33,155 nucleotides of DNA from Sphingomonadaceae bacterium (GTDB taxonomy: Bacteria; Pseudomonadota; Alphaproteobacteria; Sphingomonadales; Sphingomonadaceae), in NCBI GenBank assembly GCA_021300355.1, contig JAJTEF010000037.1, forward strand, positions 1 through 33,155, read 5' to 3'. A model generated the notes under the pieces. It had not been told where the DNA came from and did no database searches. It saw only the letters and a list, made by a program, of their open reading frames with translations. Positions within the stretch are counted from its first letter, which is position 1. Every line of letters begins with the position of its first letter. Shown piece after piece: positions 1-8,011 of the stretch. The position numbers and the translations under genes are program-made.

Positions 1-856
1 CAAATCTGCATTCGCCCTGAAAGCGGCGGCCGCACTTGTTGACCCAACGCATGTGCACGCAAATCTCATCGCCCGCGGTTCCCATCCCGATATTTTGTGG
101 GTGAAACGGCTTCCGAAGGAAGCACCTAAGGACGATGAAGACGTCACCGATGAAACCGAGCTCAAACGCAGCATAACGGTGGATCAGATCCGCAACGTTC
201 AGCAGGTTCTGACATCGCGTCCGGGGCTCAGCGATAAACGGGCCATCATTATTGATTCTGCGGACGATCTTGAACGCGGCGGAGCCAACGCATTGTTGAA
301 ATCTTTGGAAGAACCGCCCGTCGGGACCTATTTCTTTTTGGTCAGTCATGCCAGCGACCGGTTGCTGCCAACCATCCGTTCACGCTGCCAGATATTGCGC
401 TTTGAACCATTGTGCGACGCAGATATGGCCGAGGCTTTGCAACGCGCCGCGCCCGAGGCAAGCCAGCCTGATATTGATGCGCTGGTGCGCTTGGGCAACG
501 GGGCACCCGGCCAAGCGTTGGATTTCCTTGGGCTAAGGCTCGACGAGCTGGAAGATGCCATGGCGTCCATTTTGCGCTCAGGCGACCGGGATAATGCCAT
601 TCGCATCGCTTTGGCCGAAAAACTATCGCTCAAGGCCGCGCAGCCCCGATATGAAGCCTTTCTGCGCCGCGCACCCGCGCTGATCGCAGAGCATACGAGA
701 ACGCTCGGCGTCGGGCAGCTACGCGCCGGGATTGATGCGTGGGAGGCCGCAAGCGGGCTGGCCGCACGCGCCATCGCGTTAAGTTTGGACAAGCAGAGCG
801 TCGTCTTTCAAATGGGAAGCTTGCTGGCATCGGTTCAAGCGCATAAGGCGGGCTAA
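1..856 (+). CDS. holB: DNA polymerase III delta' subunit (5' end outside window)
   Basis: This is the 3' part of the clamp-loader delta' subunit, which helps load the beta sliding clamp during replication. The frame is open from base 2 and reads K-S-A-F-A directly, so the window opens inside the Walker A region (GKS) and the true start lies upstream. Visible marks are the sequence around SHPDILWV, the AAA+ stretch ANALLKSLEEPP and the sensor-1 SRC motif in TIRSRCQ. The cysteine cluster that binds zinc in the E. coli protein is absent between the Walker A and the SHPD segment; I recall this as normal for alphaproteobacteria. metG starts 24 bases downstream on the same strand, so holB probably leads or sits inside a holB-metG-tatD operon. 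A GTG at 53 is only an internal codon. Confidence 0.93.
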   Translation, partial: KSAFALKAAAALVDPTHVHANLIARGSHPDILWVKRLPKEAPKDDEDVTDETELKRSITVDQIRNVQQVLTSRPGLSDKRAIIIDSADDLERGGANALLKSLEEPPVGTYFFLVSHASDRLLPTIRSRCQILRFEPLCDADMAEALQRAAPEASQPDIDALVRLGNGAPGQALDFLGLRLDELEDAMASILRSGDRDNAIRIALAEKLSLKAAQPRYEAFLRRAPALIAEHTRTLGVGQLRAGIDAWEAASGLAARAIALSLDKQSVVFQMGSLLASVQAHKAG

Positions 857-880
857 TTAGCCAAAAATACAAGAGTCCCC

Positions 881-2449
881 ATGTCTGAACCTTTTTATAT
901 TACCACCGCCATAGCCTATCCAAATGGCAAACCGCATATCGGTCACGCCTATGAAGCAATCGCAACCGACGCGATTGCGCGGTTTCAACGTTTGATGGGC
1001 CGTGATGTGCGCTTCGTCACTGGCACCGATGAGCATGGCCTGAAAATGGACCAGACCGCACGGGCAGCCGGCAAGGCAACGCGCGACCTTGCCGATGAAA
1101 TGTCATCTTATTTCAAGGAAATGTGCAGCACTCTTGATATTTCCTTTGATCATTTTTGCCGCACAACGTCGGACCATCATCACAAGGCCAGCCAAGCGAT
1201 TTGGAAACGGCTGGAAGCCGCTGGCGACCTATATCTTGACCGGTATGAAGGATGGTATTCGGTCCGCGACGAAGCTTATTATGACGAAACCGAATTGACC
1301 GAGGGCAAGGGGGGGCAGAAGCTTTCGCCGCAGGGCACGCCGGTTGAATGGACCGTTGAAGAAAGCTGGTTTTTCCGCCTTTCGAAATATGAACAGCCTT
1401 TGCTCGATTATTATGCCGCGCATCCTGACTTTATCCGACCCGACAGCCGGAAAAATGAAACGGTTAAGTTCGTTGAAGGCGGTCTGAAGGACCTGTCCGT
1501 TTCGCGCACCAGTTTCGATTGGGGCGTCAAAGTTCCCGGCAGCGAAAATCATGTCATGTATGTCTGGTTGGACGCTCTAACCACATATATCTCCGCGATT
1601 GGCTTTCCCGACGATACCGAGGAATGGCGCAAATTTTGGCCGGCCAATGTCCATATCATTGGCAAGGACATTGTCCGCTTTCACACCGTATATTGGCCCG
1701 CATTTTTGATGTCCGCAGGCTTGCCATTGCCTAAACAGGTGTTCGGACATGGGTTCCTGCTGTCCCGCGGCGAGAAAATGTCGAAGTCCTTGGGCAATGT
1801 CGTTGACCCGATGCAGCTTGCGGAATTGTTTGGCGTCGATGCGCTGCGCTATTTCCTGCTGCGTGAAGTCAGCTTCGGTCAGGACGGCAGCTATAGCCCC
1901 GAAGCGATTGTCACCCGCGTGAATGCTGATCTGGCCAACAGCTTCGGCAATTTGGCGCAGCGGACATTGTCGCTCATCTTCAAAAATTGCGAAGGCTATC
2001 TGCCCGCCATTCGCGGCCATAATGACGATGACACAGCGTTGTTGGATTTGGTGGGCGCGACAGTTTCCCAGCATATTCCTGCGAATTACGAAGATTTGGC
2101 GATGTCACAGGGGCTAGAAAGCTGGATGCAGGCGGTATTTGCCTGCAACGCCTATGTCGATGTGCAGGCGCCGTGGGCGCTCAAGAAAACCGATCCGGAA
2201 CGCATGGAAACCGTGCTTGCCACGTTGTTCATCTGTATCGCGCAATTGGCCATCGCCGCTTTGCCGATCATCCCTGGGTCGGCGACCAAGCTTCTCGACC
2301 AAATGGGCGTTCCGCTTAATGTTCGGAATTTCCATGCGGCAGGATCGCATTGGTATTCACCTTTGGCAGAGAGCAATTACCAAATTGCCCAGCCTGTCGG
2401 GCTATTTCCCCGATTGGAAATGCCAGCGGAGGAGGGGACTGCGGCCTGA
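881..2449 (+). CDS. metG: Methionyl-tRNA synthetase
   Basis: This class I aminoacyl-tRNA synthetase charges tRNA-Met in the cytoplasm. The 522-residue protein has the HIGH motif (PHIGHAYE, about residues 18-25) and KMSKS (GEKMSKSLGN, about residue 300), followed by a helical anticodon-binding domain. The connective peptide (around YSVRDEAYYDETEL) has no CxxC zinc knuckles, and there is no C-terminal dimerisation domain, which fits the short alphaproteobacterial MetRS form. The ATG at 881 fits the conserved N-terminus (YITTAIAYPNG); only a weak AAGAG lies upstream. The stop codon TGA overlaps the ATG of tatD as TGATG, which suggests translational coupling. I saw no sign of a T-box or SAM riboswitch in the short gap after holB. 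Confidence 0.97.
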   Translation: MSEPFYITTAIAYPNGKPHIGHAYEAIATDAIARFQRLMGRDVRFVTGTDEHGLKMDQTARAAGKATRDLADEMSSYFKEMCSTLDISFDHFCRTTSDHHHKASQAIWKRLEAAGDLYLDRYEGWYSVRDEAYYDETELTEGKGGQKLSPQGTPVEWTVEESWFFRLSKYEQPLLDYYAAHPDFIRPDSRKNETVKFVEGGLKDLSVSRTSFDWGVKVPGSENHVMYVWLDALTTYISAIGFPDDTEEWRKFWPANVHIIGKDIVRFHTVYWPAFLMSAGLPLPKQVFGHGFLLSRGEKMSKSLGNVVDPMQLAELFGVDALRYFLLREVSFGQDGSYSPEAIVTRVNADLANSFGNLAQRTLSLIFKNCEGYLPAIRGHNDDDTALLDLVGATVSQHIPANYEDLAMSQGLESWMQAVFACNAYVDVQAPWALKKTDPERMETVLATLFICIAQLAIAALPIIPGSATKLLDQMGVPLNVRNFHAAGSHWYSPLAESNYQIAQPVGLFPRLEMPAEEGTAA

Positions 2450-3225
2450 TGTTCGTCGATTCCCACTGCCACCTGAATTATAAGGGCTTAGTCGAGCAGC
2501 AAGGCGAGATTCTTGCGCGTGCGCGCGGCAGCGGCGTGTCTGCCATGCTCAACATTTCGACGCGTGAGCGCGAGTGGGATGAGGTTATCGGCCTTGCGGA
2601 ACAGGAACCCGACGTGTGGGCGTCCGTCGGCATTCACCCGCATGAAGCGGACCAGCATATAGGTATTGATGCTGCGAAGCTTATCGAGCGTGCGGCGCAC
2701 CCGCGTGTCGTCGCAATCGGCGAAACTGGGCTCGATTTTTACTATGATCACAGCGACCGCGCGCAGCAAGGCCTGTCCTTTCGCGAACATATAACGGCGT
2801 CACGGGACACGGGGCTTCCCATCATCATTCACACACGCGATGCAGAGGCGGAAACGGCCGAGATATTGCGCGACGAAATGTCCAAGGGCGCATTCACCGG
2901 TGTCATTCATTGCTTCACCGCAAGCGCAGAATTCGCGCGGACGGCATTGGACCTCGGCCTGTATATTTCGCTGTCGGGTATCGTCACGTTCAAAAATGCC
3001 CAAGATCTTCAGTCGGTCGCCAAATGGCTGCCTTCGGACCGGCTGCTCGTGGAAACCGATGCACCGTTTTTGGCGCCAATTCCGCATCGCGGAAAGACCG
3101 GCGAGCCTGCATTTGTCGCGGATACCGCGCGTTACGTGGCGCAATTGCGCGGAGTTGACGCGAACATTCTGGCTAAAGAGACTTCAGAAAATTTCTACAG
3201 TCTCTTTTCCAAGGCCGTACGATGA
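2449..3225 (+). CDS. TatD family metal-dependent hydrolase (YcfH-like)
   Basis: This is a TIM-barrel amidohydrolase-fold enzyme of the TatD/YcfH family. Members are metal-dependent nucleases, some acting as 3'-5' exonucleases or on D-aminoacyl-tRNA. The 258-residue protein shows the family metal ligands: HxH in DSHCHL at the N-terminus, Glu in GETGLDFYYD, His in IIHTRD, His in GVIHCFT and Asp in VETDAPFLAP. The ATG at 2449 was chosen because it overlaps the metG stop codon, has a strong purine-rich GGAGGAGGGG upstream (about 2429-2438), and starts exactly at the conserved MFVDSHCHL. A longer reading from 2350 would lie inside metG. The gene order metG-tatD is common in proteobacteria. The exact substrate cannot be told from sequence. 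Confidence 0.95.
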   Translation: MFVDSHCHLNYKGLVEQQGEILARARGSGVSAMLNISTREREWDEVIGLAEQEPDVWASVGIHPHEADQHIGIDAAKLIERAAHPRVVAIGETGLDFYYDHSDRAQQGLSFREHITASRDTGLPIIIHTRDAEAETAEILRDEMSKGAFTGVIHCFTASAEFARTALDLGLYISLSGIVTFKNAQDLQSVAKWLPSDRLLVETDAPFLAPIPHRGKTGEPAFVADTARYVAQLRGVDANILAKETSENFYSLFSKAVR

Positions 3226-3824
3226 ACATCATGGAAGACGGCCCATCGTTAATCTGGGGCGTCGTTTGCATATTGTTGTTGATGAGCTCGCTTGCGGCCC
3301 GGCGTTTGCCGCTGGGATATGTCGCCAAGGCAGCATTTGCGTGGATAGCGATATTCGCGGCTTTGTTCGCAATATTCAGTTTCCGGTTTGAATTTAAGGC
3401 CGTCTGGGAGCGCGTAAAAGCAGACATTTCCGGCACCGCTGGCCAGAACGTGAGCGGAAATGAAATCACCATCAGGCGTCAGGATGACGGCCATTATTGG
3501 CTTCAGGTCGACGTGAATGGCAAGCCGGTGCGGTTCATGATCGATAGCGGCGCGACGACCACAGCCGTAAACGCAAGCACGGCGCGCGAAACGGGCATAC
3601 AAGTGCATGCAGACGGATATCCGGTATTCCTTAGTACCGCGAATGGGCGCGTCACGGCACAGCGCGGTATCATTCAATCGTTTAAGATCGGAACGCACGA
3701 AATCGGGCAGCATAATGTTGTGGTTTCGGAGAGTTTCGGCGACACCAATGTCCTTGGCATGAACTTTCTCGACAGCATGCAAAGCTGGAAGGTTGAGGGA
3801 AATGTGATGACGTTGAAGCAATGA
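3222..3824 (+). CDS. Membrane-anchored retropepsin-like aspartic protease (TIGR02281 type)
   Basis: This 200-residue protein begins with two hydrophobic segments (about residues 8-24 and 35-52) and ends in a single retropepsin-like domain. The catalytic motif is FMIDSGATTTAV (about residues 106-117), with the conserved LGMNFLDSM near the end. Proteins of this clan AA family work as dimers because each chain gives one aspartate. The domain probably faces the periplasm, but topology is inferred. The start overlaps the tatD stop as ATGA, so it is probably coupled to tatD. The family is widespread in alphaproteobacteria; the substrate is unknown. Confidence 0.88.
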   Translation: MNIMEDGPSLIWGVVCILLLMSSLAARRLPLGYVAKAAFAWIAIFAALFAIFSFRFEFKAVWERVKADISGTAGQNVSGNEITIRRQDDGHYWLQVDVNGKPVRFMIDSGATTTAVNASTARETGIQVHADGYPVFLSTANGRVTAQRGIIQSFKIGTHEIGQHNVVVSESFGDTNVLGMNFLDSMQSWKVEGNVMTLKQ

Positions 3825-3875
3825 TAATGGCTCGATGCGACGTGCTTAAACAGCCGTTATTCAATCTTACTTAAC

Positions 3876-3889
3876 ATAATATATATTAT
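3876..3889. promoter_or_regulatory. 14-bp AT palindrome upstream of mazG
   Basis: The sequence ATAATAT/ATATTAT is a perfect 14-bp inverted repeat centred 18 bases before the mazG start codon. It contains -10-like hexamers. No Shine-Dalgarno sequence is visible between it and the ATG, so the mazG mRNA may have a very short leader. The same half-sites occur in the palindrome upstream of the Lrp-type gene at 25172. A regulatory role is inferred. Confidence 0.45.
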
Positions 3890-3900
3890 CGAACTCATTT

Positions 3901-4677
3901 ATGGCTGGACCGATGCAGGCTGATATTACCCCTCTCACAGATATCATGGCGCGGTTGCGTGATCCGCAGACCGGATGCCCTTGGGATCTGGAGCAAGATT
4001 TCTCGACCATTGCGCCATATACGATCGAAGAAGCTTATGAAGTTGCTGACGCCATTGAGAACAACGATCTGGATGCACTAAAAGACGAATTGGGCGATCT
4101 GCTCCTCCAAGTCGTGTTCCACAGCCAGATGGCGTCTGAAATCGGCCAGTTCGACTTTAACGACGTCGTCCGCAGCATTTGCGATAAAATGGTCCGCCGT
4201 CATCCGCATGTATTCGGAGAACAAGGCGCACCAAACAAAAGCATTCCGGACAATTGGGAAACGATCAAAGCTAGCGAACGCGAGGCGGGATCGGACAACA
4301 GCGCCTTAGCGGGCGTGGCCCGCGCCCTTCCCGCATTGTTACGCGCGCAAAAAATTCAAAAGCGTGCTGCCCGAACCGGCTTTGATTGGCCCGACCAATC
4401 CGGTGCGCGCGACAAAATTATTGAGGAATTAGAAGAAGTTGAAACCGCAACTTCGGCGGAACATGTTGCCGAAGAAATTGGTGATTTGTTATTCGCCGTT
4501 GTCAATTTCGCCCGGTTTCATGACGTTAACGCCGAAACCGCGCTCAAATCCGCAAATGCGAAGTTCGAACGCCGCTTTCGCGATATGGAAGATTCTGCTG
4601 GCGATCGGTTCACAGCGTTATCGCTCGATGAAAAAGAAGTTCTTTGGCAACAGGCGAAGGCCAAGGAAGCGAAATAA
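3901..4677 (+). CDS. mazG: Nucleoside triphosphate pyrophosphohydrolase MazG
   Basis: MazG hydrolyses (d)NTPs to the monophosphate and pyrophosphate, a housecleaning and stress role. The 258 residues carry two MazG domains. The N-terminal one shows EEAYEVADAI followed by KDELGDLLLQVVFH, and the C-terminal one shows EELEEVETA followed by EEIGDLLFAVVNFARF; these are the EExxE/ExxD metal-binding signatures. The motif GCPWDLEQ near the N-terminus is typical of the family. The start could be ATG 3901 or ATG 3913; neither has a clear ribosome binding site, and 3901 is given because the upstream AT-rich promoter region ends right before it. The stop codon at 4675-4677 abuts the hflX stop codon on the other strand with no spacer. 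Confidence 0.95.
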   Translation: MAGPMQADITPLTDIMARLRDPQTGCPWDLEQDFSTIAPYTIEEAYEVADAIENNDLDALKDELGDLLLQVVFHSQMASEIGQFDFNDVVRSICDKMVRRHPHVFGEQGAPNKSIPDNWETIKASEREAGSDNSALAGVARALPALLRAQKIQKRAARTGFDWPDQSGARDKIIEELEEVETATSAEHVAEEIGDLLFAVVNFARFHDVNAETALKSANAKFERRFRDMEDSAGDRFTALSLDEKEVLWQQAKAKEAK

Positions 4678-6003
4678 TCAGTCTTCTATTTGGGCGAATT
4701 GCTTATCGAATTGGCCCCATAATTGGCGGCTAAGCGATGCTTCGACGGTTACGAGGTCCTCATCCACAATCTGGCTGTTGATTGTTCCGCGCGCGTGGAG
4801 CCATGCAAGCGCAGCGCCATCGCTGGCCTTCAATCGAACAGACTGCACGAGATTGCCCTTGGCAATCAACGCGGACAGATGGGCCTTAAAGGCATCAACG
4901 CCCTCACCCGTCTGCGCAGAGATCATCAGCACATCATCGTTACGCTGAACAAGCGCCGACAGATCCTCGCGTTTTTCTGCATCGAGCAGGTCAATCTTGT
5001 TCCAAACCTCCAACATCCGCGGTTGGTTTGCTGCATCTTCATCGTCCAAAACGCCCAAATCGCGCAGGACTTGCAGAACATCGTCACGTTGCGCATCGGT
5101 TTCACTGTGCGAAATATCGCGCACATGCACAATGATATCTGCCGAAATCACCTCTTCGAGCGTGGCGCGAAACGCCGCGACCAATTGCGTCGGCAGGTCG
5201 GAGACAAATCCAACGGTGTCCGACAAAATCGCCTTTTCCACCCCCGGCAAGGAAATTTCGCGCATGGTGGGGTCCAACGTCGCAAAGAGCATATCCTCGG
5301 CCAACACTGTCGCGCGGGTCAGGCTGTTGAACAGGGTCGACTTGCCGGCGTTGGTATAGCCAACCAAAGCGATCACTGGCCATGGTGCCCTTTTGCGGCG
5401 TGCACGGTGCAGCGAGCGCGTCCGTTTCACTTCCTCCAGCTCGCGGCGCAAACGGGCCATCCGGTCGCGGATCATCCGGCGGTCGGCCTCAATCTGTGTT
5501 TCACCTGGGCCACCCAAGAAACCAAAGCCGCCGCGCTGCCGTTCCAAGTGCGTCCAACTGCGGACCAAGCGACCGGCTTGATAATCCAAATGAGCCAGTT
5601 CGACTTGCAACCGTCCTTCGGCTGTTGCCGCACGCTCGCCAAAAATTTCGAGGATGAGCCCGGTACGGTCAATCGTTTTCAACCCGGTGCGTTCTTCCAG
5701 ATTGCGCTGCTGAATGGCGGTTAAAGACGCATCGACGATCAACAGGTCGATTTCTGAGTCCCGCCCTATCTGCGCAATTTCCTCCACCTGCCCGCCGCCA
5801 AGCAGAGTCACCGCGCGCGGCGAACGGACGCGAAAATGCTTTTTCTGGACAACATTCAGGCCAATGGCCAATGCAAGGCCCTCGGCCTCGGCAAGTCGCG
5901 CCTCTGGCCCTACCGAAGCCCGTCCGGGCAATTCGGGGTAAATGACCAACGCACGCGCACCGCGCGCAAATTCGTCGGTTTCGCTACGTTCAAAAACGCT
6001 CAA
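4678..6003 (-). CDS. hflX: Ribosome-associated GTPase HflX
   Basis: HflX is a GTPase that binds the 50S subunit and can split stalled or heat-damaged ribosomes. The 441-residue protein has the N-terminal HflX domain, the family motif [15 protein letters not shown] (about 158-172), a coiled-coil linker, and a GTPase domain with G1 GYTNAGKS (215-222), G3 DTVGF (262-266) and G4 NKIDLLD. The only usable start is a TTG at 6003: its last two bases are shared with the hfq stop codon (TTGA overlap), and an in-frame stop lies just upstream. This implies reinitiation after hfq translation. hfq-hflX is a classic pair in proteobacteria, here as the last two genes of the ntr block. Confidence 0.95.
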   Translation of the reverse strand: MSVFERSETDEFARGARALVIYPELPGRASVGPEARLAEAEGLALAIGLNVVQKKHFRVRSPRAVTLLGGGQVEEIAQIGRDSEIDLLIVDASLTAIQQRNLEERTGLKTIDRTGLILEIFGERAATAEGRLQVELAHLDYQAGRLVRSWTHLERQRGGFGFLGGPGETQIEADRRMIRDRMARLRRELEEVKRTRSLHRARRKRAPWPVIALVGYTNAGKSTLFNSLTRATVLAEDMLFATLDPTMREISLPGVEKAILSDTVGFVSDLPTQLVAAFRATLEEVISADIIVHVRDISHSETDAQRDDVLQVLRDLGVLDDEDAANQPRMLEVWNKIDLLDAEKREDLSALVQRNDDVLMISAQTGEGVDAFKAHLSALIAKGNLVQSVRLKASDGAALAWLHARGTINSQIVDEDLVTVEASLSRQLWGQFDKQFAQIED

Positions 6004-6497
6004 ATATCATCCTCATCCACGCCTTGATTATACTCGGCGAGATTTACAGGATGTGCAGGCTGAATGGTCGATATAGCATGCTTATAGACGAGCTGCGTCG
6101 TGCCATCGCGTTCCAGCAGAACCGAGAATAGGTCATAGGCCGCAATACCGCCCTGGAGCATCACACCGTTGACGAGGAATGTCGTGACCGGTTCATTCTT
6201 GTCGCACATCGCATGCAAGAACACATCCTGCAGCATGCCCACACGGTGGCTGGTGCGGCTCATCATGTCATCAAACACCGATCGGTCGGGTGAGACAGAT
6301 GGCATAATCGTGGAAATGCTATGCTTATAGACCAGCTGGGACATGCCATCACGGCGCAATAGCACGGAGAAGTTGTCAAACCAGGTAACTACGCCTTGAA
6401 GCTTCACACCTTTGACCAAAAACATGGTCACCGGTGTTTTTGATTTTCTCAGCGAGTTCAGAAACAGATCTTGCAGTCCGTTATTCTTTTCAGTCAT
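6000..6497 (-). CDS. hfq: RNA chaperone Hfq with two tandem Sm domains
   Basis: Hfq normally is a protein of about 80-100 residues that forms a hexamer and pairs small RNAs with mRNAs. Here one 165-residue chain contains two complete copies. Domain 1 (about 8-66) keeps Q9-D10, the basic rim R17-K18-S19-K20, distal-face K32, and Y57-K58-H59 followed by SISTI. Domain 2 (about 89-147) keeps Q90-D91 and Y138-K139-H140 followed by AISTI, but the rim reads C98-D99-K100-N101 and the distal lysine is M113. The equivalent of E. coli Q41 is N42 in domain 1 and L123 in domain 2. The linker (about 67-87) is polar, and the tail is acidic (DEDD). A trimer of these chains could rebuild a six-fold ring with alternating basic and neutral or acidic rim patches (inference). 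The ATG at 6497 has a weak GGAT upstream. Confidence 0.95.
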   Translation of the reverse strand: MTEKNNGLQDLFLNSLRKSKTPVTMFLVKGVKLQGVVTWFDNFSVLLRRDGMSQLVYKHSISTIMPSVSPDRSVFDDMMSRTSHRVGMLQDVFLHAMCDKNEPVTTFLVNGVMLQGGIAAYDLFSVLLERDGTTQLVYKHAISTIQPAHPVNLAEYNQGVDEDDI

Positions 6498-6509
6498 TAT
6501 TATTATCCG

Positions 6510-6515
6510 ATTATA
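6510..6515 (-). promoter_or_regulatory. Consensus -10 hexamer before hfq
   Basis: On the minus strand a perfect TATAAT lies 12 bases before the hfq start codon. The expected -35 position has only GTTAA-like sequence. A transcript starting here would have almost no leader and would lose the GGAT in front of hfq, so the call is tentative. Confidence 0.3.
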
Positions 6516-6526
6516 TTTTTGTTGTA

Positions 6527-6565
6527 CTCGGCTTAACGGGAGACCCTAAAAGGGAGTGAGCCGAG
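6527..6565 (-). other. Nested hairpin between ntrX and hfq
   Basis: Arms CTCGGCT and AGCCGAG (7 bp) enclose a second small hairpin, CCCT-(3 nt)-AGGG. It lies between the ntrX stop and the hfq start. No T-run follows on the minus strand, so it does not look like a standard intrinsic terminator. It may stabilise the ntrX 3' end, attenuate read-through into hfq, or serve as part of an hfq leader. Confidence 0.4.
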
Positions 6566-6609
6566 GCAAAAGCGCGTATACACGAGGACTGCAGACGGCG
6601 CAATTGGAC

Positions 6610-8010
6610 TCATGAGTCGCTATCTTCTTCAAGTTCCAGACCGTTTTTCCGCACGGAAATGCCCAGCAGCTTGAGCTTACGATGCAGCGCAGAACGCTCC
6701 ATCCCGACAAAGGCCGCCGTCTTTGAAATATTGCCTGAAAAGCGCTTAATCTGAACCCGCAGATATTCACGTTCAAACGCTTCGCGCGCCGCACGCAAGG
6801 GCGCGCCCATCAGCGACGTGACATTCTGCTCCGTGCCCTCATAGCTGTTGATCACTTCCGAGGGCAGCATGTCGGCGTCAATCGTGTGGACCCGGTTTGC
6901 GGGCGCCAATATGATCGTTCGCTCTATGATATTGCGCAGCTGGCGGACATTTCCCGGCCACTCACACGCCTGAAGCGCGGCCATGGCGTCATCCGAAAAA
7001 TAGGGCGGTGGAATGCGATGCTCCGAAGCAAAGCGCGCCGCATAATGATTGGCGAGGTCGGGAATATCCTCCCGACGGCCAGACAATGGCGGAATTTCCA
7101 CGGGCACAACATTCAGGCGATAGAAAAGATCCTCGCGAAAGCGCCCCTCCGCAATCTCAATGGTCAAGTCACGCGCGGTGGCAGAGACAAAGCGGACATC
7201 GACCCTAATCTGCCGGTCGCCCCCTACCCGCACAAAGCTCTGGTCGGTTAAAACACGCAAAATCTTACCCTGCGTGGTCCACGGCATATCCGCCACTTCG
7301 TCGAGAAACAACGTGCCGCCATGCGCTTTTTCGAGCATGCCGGCCTGCACAAGCCGGCCATCTTTTTCGATACCGAACAGCTCTTCATCAAAACGTTCGG
7401 GGGACAAGCGGGCGGCACTTACCGAGACAAAGGCGGAGTCTGAACGCGGGCTCCAGCTATGGAGCAAGCGGGCAGCAACCTCTTTCCCAACACCAGCGGG
7501 GCCAGTGATCAGCATCCGGCTGCCTGTGCCCGCGACTTTCTTGAGCGTAGCGCGCACCGCGTTGATCGCGGCGGATGATCCGGTAAGCTCTTCCGAATGC
7601 CCTACCCGCGCCTTTAGCGCTGCATTTTCAGCGCGAAGGCGTTCCGTCTCGGTCGCTTTCGATACCAAATGCAGAAGCTTGCTGGCTTCAAATGGCTTTT
7701 CGATAAAGTCCGCCGCACCATGGCCAATGGCGGCAACTGCGGTGTCAATATTGCCATGCCCGGAAAAGACAATAACGGGAATCTGCGGATCGCGTAACTT
7801 GATAGCGCGCAGTAGCTCAATGCCGTCCATGGACGACCCACGCAGCCATACGTCCAGAAGGATAAGCGACGGGAACCGCTCGTCCAATGCGGCCAAGGCC
7901 TCATCGGCCGACGCGGCGGTCCTCGTGCCATATCCTTCATCGTCAAGGACGCCGGAGACCAAGTCCCGAATGTCTTGCTCGTCGTCTACAATCAGTATGT
8001 CGAGTGCCAT
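6610..8010 (-). CDS. ntrX: Response regulator NtrX, lacking the GAFTGA loop
   Basis: NtrX is the regulator partner of NtrY, linked in alphaproteobacteria to nitrogen metabolism, redox and cell envelope control. The 466 residues comprise a receiver domain (phosphoacceptor D53, K105 in IEKPF), an AAA+ domain with Walker A GPAGVGKE (170-177) and LFLDEVADMP, and a Fis-type helix-turn-helix at the end (KTAAFVGMERSALHRKLKLLG). Where sigma54 activators carry GAFTGA, this protein reads LFGIEKDGRLVQAGMLEKA (211-229), so direct sigma54 activation is unlikely. The start at 8010 (MALDILIVDDE) is one base after the ntrY stop codon and has GAGG upstream; a longer reading from 8028 would begin inside ntrY. 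hfq follows after 112 bases. Confidence 0.93.
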   Translation of the reverse strand: MALDILIVDDEQDIRDLVSGVLDDEGYGTRTAASADEALAALDERFPSLILLDVWLRGSSMDGIELLRAIKLRDPQIPVIVFSGHGNIDTAVAAIGHGAADFIEKPFEASKLLHLVSKATETERLRAENAALKARVGHSEELTGSSAAINAVRATLKKVAGTGSRMLITGPAGVGKEVAARLLHSWSPRSDSAFVSVSAARLSPERFDEELFGIEKDGRLVQAGMLEKAHGGTLFLDEVADMPWTTQGKILRVLTDQSFVRVGGDRQIRVDVRFVSATARDLTIEIAEGRFREDLFYRLNVVPVEIPPLSGRREDIPDLANHYAARFASEHRIPPPYFSDDAMAALQACEWPGNVRQLRNIIERTIILAPANRVHTIDADMLPSEVINSYEGTEQNVTSLMGAPLRAAREAFEREYLRVQIKRFSGNISKTAAFVGMERSALHRKLKLLGISVRKNGLELEEDSDS

Positions 8011-8011
8011 A

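Noticed and set aside
4723-5724. Open frame of 333 codons opposite hflX
   Set aside because: It is antisense to a clearly conserved GTPase gene and shows no recognisable motif.
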